Assembly: GCA_025331565.1 (NCBI GenBank)
Contig: JAFREQ010000024.1
Location: 2,383,501-2,447,500, forward strand
Source: Holacanthus passer
Lineage: Eukaryota; Chordata; Actinopteri; Pomacanthidae
Length of the DNA stretch: 64,000 nucleotides
Reading direction: 5' to 3'
Shown piece after piece: positions 51,192 through 61,502 of this stretch. The translations under genes and the position numbers were made by a program. The notes beneath the pieces were generated by a model. It ran no database searches and was not told the DNA's origin. It saw nothing but the letters and a program-made list of their open reading frames with translations. Positions within the stretch are counted from its first letter, which is position 1; each line of letters starts with the position of its first letter.

Positions 51192-52240
51192 TGACTGAGC
51201 AGGTTCGCGTGCAAGTGTGGAGTTTGGTTCAAAAAACATTTAGAAACATGATTCAAACATTTGTGTTTTGTTTTGGAAATGCAAGATGATGTATGAACGA
51301 TGTTTTGAAAGTTGAATTAAAAAACCTCATTATGTACTTTCCATACAGGGGAATCACAGTGGAGGTTCGGCTGAAGTGAAGTAGTTAATAATTCTCCCTC
51401 CAGGGGAATTTATTATTGCTTCCTCAAGAAATGATCAACCAGCTAATTACTGTGAGTGATGATGTTACGATAACACGATGGGAAAGTTTTGACTGAAAGC
51501 TGCCTCAAATTCAAAAAATGAAATCAAAGTGGGAAGAAACTTGATCAAATCAAGAGATGAAACCTGAGAGAGAAGGAAGAGAAACAGGAGGACGAATCAC
51601 TGTATGAACTCACATCCCTGACCTGTGGATCATGTGTGAGCACAACCAGCAGAGACAACGTTCAAATTTCATATGGAGCCGTGTTTTCTTAATATGCATC
51701 TAATATTCACTCTTTGTTTTAGCTCTGGTCTCCACTAACTTGTGGTGTGTGATGTGCAGCCAGTTGTAAACTTTGTCAGCTGTTTGCTGCTGAGCTGATC
51801 GTGTACAGTTCATGTATCTGAGCTTGTTTGCAGAAAACCAGGAGCTGCAACATCAGTTAGTTTATTGATTTGTCAATCTGACCATTTCACATTAAACACA
51901 GTTGCCTGACACATTGTTGGTATAAATAGCCTGTATTACTAAGTGGAGCCTTAAAATTCCTGCCAAGAAAATCAAAATCCAAATTCAATACTTTTGTCTG
52001 TAAGTTAGTTGGATATTAACAGACAGCAGCATTGTTTTGTCCATTAATGGAAGAGAACAGGAAATCCCAATATGAACGGCCTCTGCTGGTGTTATATAAC
52101 AGGAAAAAAAGAATATATGAATAAAAATGAATGAATAAAATAAAAAAAGACAAGATACAATAATTTGGTTAAAATCACTTTAAGAGAAAACAACAGAGAG
52201 TTTGAGAATGAGGTGTCTCATTTCCAAGTTCCAACTCCAA

Positions 52241-52254
52241 CCACTAGGTGTCAG
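52241..52254 (+). promoter_or_regulatory. CTCF-like motif (plus orientation)
   Basis: CCACTAGGTGTCAG matches the CTCF core at 13 of 14 positions. It lies just upstream of the putative promoter at 52260-52607 and about 1 kb from a motif in the opposite orientation. Confidence 0.4.
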
Positions 52255-52259
52255 CCTTT

Positions 52260-52503
52260 CTCTCTCTGTCCAGCTGCACTCACTTTTAATTGAATGACTA
52301 ATGAGCAAATGAGTTCATGGCCCACTTCTCTCTCTCTCTCTCCCTCCATCTATTTCTATATGACTCTCTGCCCCCCTCACCCCTCTCTCACAGCCAAAAT
52401 AATAAAATGCTGACTTCTCAAAGTGCCATCCGTCAGTATGCCTGTCTCAGCACAGCAGCCCTGAGGCCTGGCACACAGGAGGCGGAGGGGGGGAGAGGGG
52501 GGG

Positions 52504-52542
<39 letters not shown>

Positions 52543-52607
52543 TTTCTCTGCTCTCTAACTGCAGGCTCTGCCTTGCCGAGGGGCTTCAGCACTGCGCTTC
52601 TGTGAAG
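52260..52607 (+). promoter_or_regulatory. Candidate promoter and noncoding first exon (possibly of tmod4)
   Basis: The block contains a CAGCTG E-box (52271-52276), CT- and GA-rich tracts, an A/T-rich AATAATAAAATG segment near 52397-52410, and then GC-richer sequence ending in a strong splice donor, GAAG then GTAGGT (exon end 52607). The first coding exon of tmod4 is preceded by an acceptor at 59720, so an upstream noncoding exon must exist, and this is the best candidate I see. The link would mean an intron of about 7.1 kb and is inference. Confidence 0.3.
52506..52539. repeat. (GA)n microsatellite
   Basis: A GA dinucleotide run of about 17 units inside the putative promoter, preceded by a G-rich stretch. 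Confidence 0.9.
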
Positions 52608-53234
52608 GTAGGTGTGAGGCTGCCTCCTGCTCCTTCTGTTTTTTGGGGGATCCTGTGGCATGTTGGGGTCATCAACACTTTCTGAGTTGCCTGTTTGGGG
52701 GGGCTTCGCTTCCTTTAGTCAGATTCTCATGTGTGAGACTGTGGGTTTGTGTCTGGATGAGAAAAACCTGCAGGATTATTGAAGGTGAAATCAGATGTTT
52801 CTGTGACTTAACTGAAACTGGATTCCATTTTGATGCTGACACGAGTTTTCAGCTCGACTGGTGTCACTTTGTTGGAGGCTTCTGCAGAGGGTCGGCCGAA
52901 AAGTGAAACACTGTCGCTCAAATGAAGCCATCAGCGTGGTATGTGGAGGGGTTAAGCCGTCCAATAGCTGTCCATCGCTGTGCAGTTAATTCGTCACAGG
53001 GGATTTGGGGATGTTGTCTCAGGGGCTGCAGAGTTTCTGTCTGCACATCTCGTCCAGTTAGATCCAGGAGTGTCTGACTTGGTGCATCTGTCACTGGATT
53101 CAACTGCCTTTTGATGCCTTCATAGAAGTGGAGGCCTCTCTCTTTCTGTAGATCAACCTTACTGCAGATTCAGCTCAGTTACAGTGTAAAAAAGATGCTT
53201 CAGTGACAAAGAAGTCTTTTTTATTGATATGCAC

Positions 53235-53275
53235 CAATCTGCAACCAATCTGCAACCAATCTGCAACCAATCTGC
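53235..53275. repeat. 11-base tandem repeat, about 4 copies
   Basis: The unit CAATCTGCAAC is repeated head to tail almost four times without mismatch until the last, partial copy. Confidence 0.9.
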
Positions 53276-54394
53276 ATGTCTTCAAAAAGAATTCCACTTG
53301 TTGCACCAGCTTTCTGCTGCAGCTCCAACTTGGTTGACTTTTCATCAAAAAAACCCCAACTAAATCAAAATTTTAAACGTTTCTGTTGGAGCCTCAAAAT
53401 GGAGCTCCAGCCTCCAGGAGCAACCCAAGCTGGGAAGGATTCGCACGGCTGGAAGTAGCTGACTTGTGAAGCTAAAATTAAGCTGGGGGCAGATTAGGAA
53501 TGTTGCACTTGGGCGGTGACACGTGGAGAAGAAGGCGACCTGTGGATGGTGACAAATCTTCTGAGCCGTCGGTGGCAGAACGGCAAATTGCAGTTTTTAA
53601 AAAGAAAATTCCTGCTACCGACGCACAGAAAAATAGACCTCCATCCAAAAGCACTGAGAGCAGTGACTTCGAAGTTTATTTTCTGCTGCAGAGAAACAAA
53701 CGTCCTGGCACAGAAGCAGCGTGTAGATCATGTTGGAGCATTTATGAGTGTGCAACCTTTGTCACTGTGAAATCTAAACCTTCGTAATGGTCTCTGACTT
53801 ATAAAACACAGTAACTCCTCACGGCTGCTCGTCTCAGTGCAGCAAGTTTGACGTGGAGACACAGGAGCTCCTTAATGGATCAGGACAATAAGAAGCTCAC
53901 ATGCAGTGAATCACGGTTTTACTGCATGTATCCACCCGTCTCTGCTTCGAAATGAAGAAGCCTCAGTCAGTGTGATCTTCATCGACTGAAGCACGAGCCA
54001 TGAAGTCTCTGAATGCTTTGACTCCTGGGAGCAACGTGCTCGAGCTCACGCTTGGAGAAACGTAACAGATGGTCGGAGATGGTTGGAATAATCAGGACAG
54101 TCGAAGCAGCTGTTCAAACCTGATTCAATGAGAAAACGTTTTTTTGATGGCGGAGCTCAGTTACATCTCGTACAGTTCAGATACAGTCACATCAAACTCA
54201 AACACACACTCAGCCTCGTTCACTCCCACAGAAACCTGCGTGACCGACAAACTCTAGCATGTGTTTCCTGTTTTGGTTTGGGTCAGAGTTCACCTTTGAC
54301 TGAATGAATGTGCTCCGTCGTGCACTGTGTTTAGAAATGGAAGTATTTTTCAACGTATGTGTAGCAAAACAAACTCGCTCTGATCAATATTTTT

Positions 54395-54530
54395 CAAGAT
54401 AAGATAAGATAAAATAAGATAAGATAAGATAAGATAAGATAAACCTTTATTCGTCCCACAGTGGGGAACACAGCAGCAAAGGTGACAGTGCAGTGAAGTA
54501 GTGCAATTATTTACAATTAGCAAACGTGAA
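54395..54530 (+). repeat. (GATAA)n-linked fish retroposon tail
   Basis: A GATAA pentamer run leads directly into AACCTTTATTCGTCCCACAG and TGGGGAACACAGCAGCAAAG. This combination is a familiar fish retroelement end; the family is not assigned. Confidence 0.55.
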
Positions 54531-55599
54531 TGAAATATAAATAATCACATGTAAATTTGTTAATATCTTACTACTTAACTTACTTTTATTTGAACTGTGA
54601 CATCACATCCTGTTTTACACCTTTACTCCATCAACCTGCAGCGGCTCCTTTAAAAACCCTGCAAACCAAACCTGCACAGGTGTTTTCAGTTGTTCTGATT
54701 GATTAGATGAGCTCAGGTTGAAAGTCTGACGTGTCAGTTCAGTCTCTTCATTCATTCACTGCTCTGTGCAGAACAGACACTCAGTACTTTACTCTATAGT
54801 GAACAGAAAACTCTCTGGTTTTGTTCCATTGTAGGAATCTTTGAGGACACTGCTCTGTATTTCACAGTCAGTATTCAGGCAAACAAAATGTGGGAGAGTA
54901 AAGTTGTAAGATGCACTATATAGTAAATAAGGAATGATTTTGAAGTTGTCCAGCAAAGCTACCAGCTGTCAATCAAACACAATCTGTCCGAGTCCTGAGG
55001 AGAGCTTTAATCAGTGATAAGTGAGAGCGCCTGTGAGAGTCGGCCATGAGACGGTGGACCTGGTTTCTCATTCATCTCAGCTTTCAAATGAAGAGAAGCT
55101 TAGACTCCAACTAGTTTCCTTTTGTTATTAGTAACATGAAATCCATCTGGGCATCCGTCAAAATAAGATGTTGACAGCTGATGGATTCATCCTTAGTGAC
55201 AGTCCAGACTTTACCTTTCACAGGATTCAGATCCAGTTGATCTGGTATCAGGTGGATTTGATAGAAAGATTCTGATTCGATGACGTGCTCCAGCCATTGT
55301 GACATTTGTCTCAGGACGACGCTAAAATGAAAGACTTAGCGTTGTGATGATGATGTTAAATTCTGCTCTGACTTGTTAAGAAGAGTCACATGTAGGTAAA
55401 ATGTCTCAGGATCAGAATGTGTCCGACTTCTTCTGAAGATTTGTGACTTCATGAGTTTTTTCTGGTGTCGACACCATTAGACCTGTGTCACATAGGAAAG
55501 TCAGACCTGATGTGGCTTGAATATTTATAGATAATATACAGTAGCTGTCATCACCACAAACCCCAATAAAATGCAGACATACATTAATAACCAGGCTCA

Positions 55600-55730
55600 G
55601 CTTATGTCAGACTCTCGTAAAGACAGAAGGTGCAGGTGGAGATTGGAAAAAGAGTCGCAGGCAGCCAGCTGGCAGCGGCAGGTGGCTGCCACCACGGCTT
55701 GTTTGGTCCATATAGAAAATCCTGCTGGGA
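55600..55730. promoter_or_regulatory. Candidate muscle-type enhancer with clustered E-boxes
   Basis: Three CAGSTG E-boxes of the MyoD type lie within 52 bases: CAGGTG at 55633-55638, CAGCTG at 55666-55671 and CAGGTG at 55679-55684. A CArG-like CCATATAGAA follows at 55708-55717. The cluster is about 4.1 kb upstream of the tmod4 ATG, and tropomodulin-4 is a skeletal-muscle protein. The enhancer role is inferred. Confidence 0.35.
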
Positions 55731-58700
55731 CAGATGCACATTCACAAACCGGTCCAGTGTGTTTCCAGCGTGGTCGGAGGCTTCCTGGCGAGAGGATCGT
55801 GCCAAATTAAATGTCAAAACAAGTGAAAACACCATGTGGGGCCTGGCTGTGTGTCCGAGCCTTTTTCTCTTACCTGCCAAAGTTTGATTGATATCTTAGC
55901 TGTTTTATATTTTATGCTGCAAACAAATGTCTCCGAATCATAAAGTATTGATCTAATCTAATACGTTCTTCTCTTCCTTTATGGCCGCCTGCTGCTGGTT
56001 CGCAGCTGAGCCCTCGCTCTTAGCTCAAGTGTCAGAAAACAGCCGTGCATTTAGCTCAACAATAAGCGCGGCTCAAAGGCTTGACTGCAGGCAAATCACA
56101 TGAGCCTCGTTTGGACGGAGCTCTGGTCGCATTCACTTCTTGAGTCGCACACTGATCTCTTCATTAAAGACAGTAGAAAGCAAGCAAACAAAAAATACTG
56201 AGAAGCTGTTCCAGAGGAAATTCACAACATTTATGGTCGAGATGATATTGAGAATTGCTCATTTTATCATTTTGATGCCACAATGTCTATAGAGAGAGTT
56301 TCCCAGATTCTGCGACGTTGACTAGTTGACATCAGCTAATTAATGAAAGGCCAATATTGATTTGATGAGATCAGCAAAATGACACATCGATCTGGTCCCA
56401 GGAAGTTTGTGTTTGTAGTTTAACATAGGTCACGGCCTTGGTCTTCATTCATTTACACAATCACTTGTCGCCACTAGGTCAATAAAAGTTGTTTAAATTA
56501 ATTTAGAAATCAACAATCATAAATATACAATATTTTCATATAAGTGGCACCATTTGATGATTTACTATAATAAACAGCAGAACATCGAAGTCTGACTGAT
56601 GTAACTTAATGAAAAGCAAATCAAACCTTGCATCACAGGAAGGTCAGAGGTCAAGTATCGAACAGCAAACTGACGGCTGCTCGAGGACACTTCAGCAGTG
56701 AGGGTGTGAAGTTTTAAAGCTCACCTCAGCTAACCGACATTATAAAAATACTCTGATTATATGTATATTTTTATGATGATGAAGGTTATAAAATCCTGTG
56801 AATTTAGAGGCTGTGTTTCAGATTGAAGGTGGTAAAAATTGTAGTAAAAACCTTTGATCAGATAAAGAGTCGTGGTAGATTCGTCCTCCACCTGGTCGTC
56901 TGAGCTGCAGCCTCCTTCCTGTCAGCCTTTAAATCTCCTCCGTCTTCCTCCAACACTCAGCTGCGCGATCCCGTGTTTGTGTCATTGGCTTTACACATTA
57001 GAGCCACGCGGCGTCGACGAGGAGCTGCCAGGATCATCAGAGCTCGTTTCAACACGAGCTTTTATCGTTTCAGCCATCAGGAGGAGATTCTGCAGAACTT
57101 GCAGGCTCCTGTCTTCACCAAGCTTTGAATTTCTGCGGTTTGTTTATGTTGTTCTAGAGTCTGAACTGCTTTGAAGCAAATACAAGGTCAAGAAGCCATG
57201 ATGACACAGTAATTCAGCTGAGTGTTTTCAGTCCATGTTCTAATCTAAACTGCAACTGAATCCATATTTGTACTGGATTTGTTAAAACACCAATAATGAG
57301 CTTTAGATACGTAAACAAAGTAATGAAAGTGAGTGAGAATTTCAGATCGTGTTCAAGGAGAAAAAGCAAAAAGTGTTTGTCATATAAATACACAATAAAG
57401 CATTTCTATGTACTACACTATAATATACTATACTACTACGTACTGTATACAGTACTGCTGAACACACAGACGCCTCCATGCAAACACATGAAGGTGTAAT
57501 AAAGTGTAATCTGATCTGATCTACCTTGAGAAGACTTGCTCATCCTGGACTTTATGTTTGATCGTGCTTCACTTTGTTACAGGAACTTTGTCCACTGACG
57601 CCACAACACACAAAGTTACACTAAGAAAAGCTGCTTAACTCAAGATAAAGTAAAGTATCGTCTGGAAGCCTTACGTTCAAATGAACTGAGTGATGAATGA
57701 AGAGAGCGATTTGGTTCATTTTACATGTTAAATGTTGCGGCCATGTTTCTCTAACATCGTCTGTTTACGTTGTCCCGGCTAACCTGTCAATCATCTACGT
57801 GGGTTTGCTGCCCGCTCGGATGCCTAAAGGCCAAAAGAGAATTTCTGATAAATGAAGCTCCAAAGACCTTTGTTATTTCTTTTAATAATAAAGAAAATGT
57901 TAACAATAAATCATTTTAAAAGCACTGACACGACTTCGACTGCAGGAACTCATGATGACTAATGGTGACTTCAGTTGGACTTTACAGTGTTCAGCAGTGT
58001 AACATGATTTGATGTTGGTGGAAACAGACTTTCATGCTGTGTTGATGTAATTCCCTCTGGTAAAAGCACAAGTCAACGACGGTCTGTGTTACTAAATGTC
58101 CCTTTAATTAACCCCTGACCCTGAGCGAGTCTATATGCTCGCTGTACGATGCTCTTGTTGCCATCACAGATCTCAGATGTTAACGGTTCCTGACATTAAA
58201 CAAGCAGACTGGATGAATGAAACCACGATCTGTGACATGAGCTGTGATGGGTTTTTTTTTCTGGCCAAGTTGGGATGAAATTTGGACTGAAAATGAAAAA
58301 CATGGGACCTGATGAACCTGATAGCTGCATTACTCATAGTTTGACCCAGAGCGATGGTTTTTCTGCTGTGTGGTTTGAACTCTTTGCTTCATCAGAGCCT
58401 GTTTGTCCTCGTGCGTTTGTCTCTTCGTCCCCGGGTGCGGATATGTTTCGGGTGTGTCCACAACCGTAAGAGCGAGTGTCTGTCAATGATAAATAAGGGA
58501 TGGCTCTTTCCGCCCTCTCCTCTCTGCATCCTGCTATTCTTAGTCGTGGTGAGCTCAGGGTTTAGAGTTACAAAGACTTTGCTCTCTCTCCTTCTCTGTC
58601 TTCACTTCTCTGCCTCGCTCTACCGCTTCAGTGGGCGGTTGTTCACCTCTTGTGTGTTTTCAGGTGAAAATGAAGCTTATGTAAGAATGTGACCTGGAGG
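55731..58700. other. Gene-free DNA upstream of tmod4
   Basis: This holds a degenerate TACTATA-rich stretch near 57400-57460 and a MEF2-like CTATTCTTAG near 58532-58541. No exon was recognised. Confidence 0.4.
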
Positions 58701-58845
58701 CCGCTGCAGCATATTCGCAGTCCTCCGGAGTATTGCAGATGTATTATTGGAATCGCATCTATTATTACCGTCATCACGTTATTGAAGAGCTCTGGGTGGA
58801 GCGGCCGATAAGCTCGACGAAGATCATGAAACTGTTTGGCAAGGA
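58700..58845. promoter_or_regulatory. Candidate conserved noncoding element
   Basis: A balanced-composition block has scattered CpGs, CTCCGGAG and TATTATTGGAATCGCATC-like text. It is directly followed by a transposon-like end. It stands out from the AT-rich surroundings about 1 kb upstream of tmod4. The minus-strand frame across it has no known motif. Confidence 0.25.
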
Positions 58846-58920
58846 CAGCGGTTCCCAAAATGCAGAGCAGGGGACCCCCCCGCGGTCCCTGACAGGGCTC
58901 CAGGGGGTCCCCAGGTAAAA
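58846..58920 (+). mobile_element. hAT-like transposon terminal fragment
   Basis: It begins CAGCGGTTCCCAAAATG, close to the terminal inverted repeat of hAT-type elements (CAGNGGTTCYCAAA). Alternating GGGGACCCCC and GGGGGTCCCC blocks follow, as in nonautonomous hAT copies. The opposite end was not found. Confidence 0.4.
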
Positions 58921-59254
58921 TGAGGACAGAGTCATTTATAATATTGTCAGATAGTTTGAAAACCTTGGCGAGCCCCGGTGTCCCAGAGGAGCGAGAATAT
59001 GGTCCCCTTTGTCACGGACAGATTATGAGACAATGTCGTCCCCTCCTCCCCCAACGTTTACAGCACAGGGACAACAAAGCCAACAGCATGATGAGTGGGA
59101 ATAAATTCACTGTATCTCAACAACAAAAAACAAATTAAAAAAATAGATGAACTGAGGGAATAAACACTGAATCATGATGGTTTCTGTCTTGTGACATCTT
59201 TTGAATGTTGCTTCAGTTTTTCAGTTGAACTTTGTTATTGACATGATTGCCTTC

Positions 59255-59335
59255 ATGTAGGGGCTCTGGCTTCGAGGCCCCCTGAGTCCTCGGGCCCCTG
59301 GGTCTGGGTCCAGTTGGCACATTTGGTAAAACACC
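59255..59335. repeat. GAGGCCCCCTG-type repeat fragment
   Basis: A C/G-rich island with GAGGCCCCCTGAGTCCTCGG and GGGCCCCTGGGTCTGGGT resembles the fragment at 15110. It is probably a decayed interspersed repeat. Confidence 0.35.
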
Positions 59336-59389
59336 CCCTGACCTTTGTTGTGCTGTTGTTTCTCTCTGAAGCACTGTGAAGAATATAAT

Positions 59390-59560
59390 ATTCAGACAAT
59401 ATGAAATTATATAATATGATATGATGCAATAAGACTGCGATACTGTATAATACTATCTGTGTACAGTATGATACAGATACAGTAAGATATGATACAATAC
59501 TACATAACAAAGTACAATATGATGCAATATTGTTCCGTGTATTGCACCATTCAATACACG
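59390..59560. repeat. Degenerate TATGATACAATA-rich tract
   Basis: This AT-rich stretch is made of imperfect GATAC/GATAT/CAATA units, with no fixed period and no coding capacity. Confidence 0.5.
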
Positions 59561-59720
59561 GTACAATAGCAGAGGAGCTGTTCGGTCACAAGCTGAAGTT
59601 GTTGAATTTGGAGTTTGATTCCAATTGAGAACTTTTAGTGCTCTAGTATTTTGCTAAGGACATAAACTGCGGTTGTGGACACCCCCTCATGTCTCTCCCC
59701 TCTGTCCCTGTCTCTCACAG

Positions 59721-59794
59721 TGCCCTCTCTCCCGGGGTGTGGAGCGGTGTGTATGAGTGGGTGTGTGTGTGTGTGAGCCGGAGCCTCAGGAGCC
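59721..59794 (+). other. tmod4 5'UTR part of first coding exon
   Basis: A good acceptor (CCTGTCTCTCACAG, ending 59720) precedes this 74-base stretch, so the first coding exon is spliced to an upstream noncoding exon. An in-frame TGA lies 18 bases before the ATG, so the protein cannot extend upstream within this exon. A short GT run lies at about 59759-59775. Confidence 0.6.
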
Positions 59795-61502
59795 ATGTCG
59801 GACCCCAGGGACATCGACGAGGACGCCATCCTCAAGGGCCTCAGCCCCGAGGAGCTGGATCAGCTGGAGTATGAGCTGCAGGAGATGGATCCCGAGGTAC
59901 GAGCTGCTTTGTCTTAACCTGCTTCTGATCATCGTCACAAGGCCTCGGTGGTCGATTCTGGAGCCCGAGGTCCTGCAGGTTTTCGTTCTGTCTGGTCTGT
60001 ATCCACCTGCTTGTTCACTGTGAGCAAAGCAAAAACTTGCAGGAAGCAGGACATTAGAGATGAGAGGTGCAATCAGTTCCACTTTACTGCAATGTCTTTC
60101 CTTCAGTGGTTCAATTTGTTGCAGCGAGAGAGCAAAGATGAACTGAGGTATGAAATCAAGCAGTCCTTTCAACCAGCAACCAAATTAAAATAATAAAAGA
60201 AAATGCTTGAGGCCTTTATTTCTTTTGTCTGTGCAGTAAATGAGCAGAGCCGACAAGTAGATCATTGCATTTTAGACAAGTTCCAGTTTCTACTCACTTG
60301 CTTCATCCAGCTTCTGAAATCCAACGATCCTTTCTCTTATATTCTCTTGTCTTAATGTCACATCAACATAACCTTGGATCCCTCGTTCTCCCAGAATGCC
60401 ATGCTGCCCGCTGGCTTCCGGCAGCGTGACCAGACGAAGAAGAGCCCGACGGGTCCGTTTGACCGTGAAGCCCTGCAGCAGCACTTGGAGAAGCAGGCCC
60501 TGGAGCACCAGGACAGGGAGGACCTGGTGCCGTTCACCGGGGAGAAGAAAGGTGAGTCGAAGGAAGTCTCATCATTAAATACTCATTTCAAGTCAGCTAA
60601 TTTTATAAGACAGAAAAATAGAGTTATAATCATAAAGCACAGTTTGGGCTCTGTGTAGAAATGAGCACAGATCATGCAAACACTTGAGCGTCCACAGACC
60701 TTTCTAGCTCTCCCTCAGCTGCACAGGGTTGTTCTCTGCATCACTGAACAGCAGCTCAGCCTCTTAGTTTCAGGTCTGTGTGGGGTTTTTGCAGCTCACT
60801 GGGTTTTGGGGCCGTTTCCATCGTGGTCCCACTGGCTGACACGTTCAGACCTACACCAGGAAATGATTTGGCTCAGAATATTTGCTTTGTACTCCCTGTG
60901 CACCTCAGCTAATAAAACCCATAATGTAACAGGCAAATATCTATGTCCAGTTTAAAATTATTATTATTATTTTTTTTTTTTGTGATTCGCGTCGTGAAGA
61001 TCCATGAGAATAATGCAAAGGAGAAGATAAGAGCACAATCTGGGCTCCAGTGGAAAATTGAGTTTATTAGAGCTGGTCCACAAATCCGAGATAAGCCCTG
61101 GCTTACTCGTGTTTTGGGAAACATGATCCGAAGAGCTTTTACCAAAACAGAGACAAATTTATGGTTTAAAGCATCGAGACTGAAGAAAGCCATTAAAAAG
61201 GAAAAAAGAAAAACACACACAAACATCAGACAGCTCCTCTGACACAGTCTGACTCTTTCCCATGTTCATTTCTTCCCTCTTTTTCTCTCCTCCCACTTGA
61301 GTCTTCCTCATCTCTGATTGTCCCTCAGCCTTTTTGTCTGGTTTCATCTCTTCACTCATCTATCTTTTCTCTCTATCTTCAGGAAAGGCCTTCGTGGCCA
61401 AGAAACCAAAGGAGATCCCGCTGCACGAGCAGGTGACTCTGGAGCCGGAGCTGGAGGAGGCTCTGAAAAACGCCACTGACGCTGAGATGTGTGACATCGC
61501 AG
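59795..61502 (+). CDS. tmod4: Tropomodulin-4, first three coding exons (partial, continues right)
   Basis: Tropomodulins cap the slow-growing ends of actin filaments together with tropomyosin. TMOD4 is the skeletal-muscle form and acts at the M-line end of sarcomeric thin filaments. Exons are 59795-59896 (34 codons), 60395-60551 and 61383-61502, with GT-AG junctions and a split glycine codon between exons 2 and 3. The 126 visible residues contain RDIDED and SPEELDQLEYELQEMDPE (part of tropomyosin-binding site 1), LPAGFRQRDQTKKSPTGP and DREDLVPFTGEKKG (actin-binding site 1 region), and VTLEPELEEAL followed by ATDAEMCDIA (start of tropomyosin-binding site 2). QRDQTKKSPTGP and LVPFTGEKKG favour TMOD4 over TMOD1-3. 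The leucine-rich-repeat actin-binding domain lies past the window edge. The N-terminus reads MSDPRDIDED and lacks about seven residues that precede RDIDED in human TMOD4. The last visible exon ends one base into a codon, as expected for the next exon to begin with the AILG motif. Confidence 0.95.
60552..61382 (+). other. tmod4 intron 2 with a lysine-rich open frame
   Basis: The intron runs from GTGAGT to a CTTCAG acceptor. It contains a poly(T) stretch near 60965-60980. From about 60990 to 61242, an open plus-strand frame reads like a basic, helical protein piece. I do not recognise it. Neither side has the splice sites needed to add it to tmod4, so it is probably chance or an old insertion. 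Confidence 0.5.

Larger units (their letters stand above)
47880..52230. other. Gene-free intergenic DNA
   Basis: This holds a long CA-rich microsatellite at about 49250-49351 and a CTCF-like site at 51178-51191. No exon was recognised. Confidence 0.45.
52608..55560. other. Gene-free DNA, possibly the first intron of tmod4
   Basis: This holds a short tandem repeat at 53235-53275 and a retroposon tail at 54395-54530. Reading frames near 53276-53790 have no recognised motif or splice context. Confidence 0.4.

Noticed and set aside
52317..52685. 122-codon plus-strand frame through the GA microsatellite
   Set aside because: The translation is dominated by simple-repeat residues; the block is better read as promoter or 5' exon.
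53235..53275. CRISPR-like array
   Set aside because: The units are contiguous with no spacers, and the genome is eukaryotic.
58643..58858. 71-codon minus-strand frame upstream of tmod4
   Set aside because: No known motif, and it runs into a transposon-like end; the DNA is more likely regulatory.
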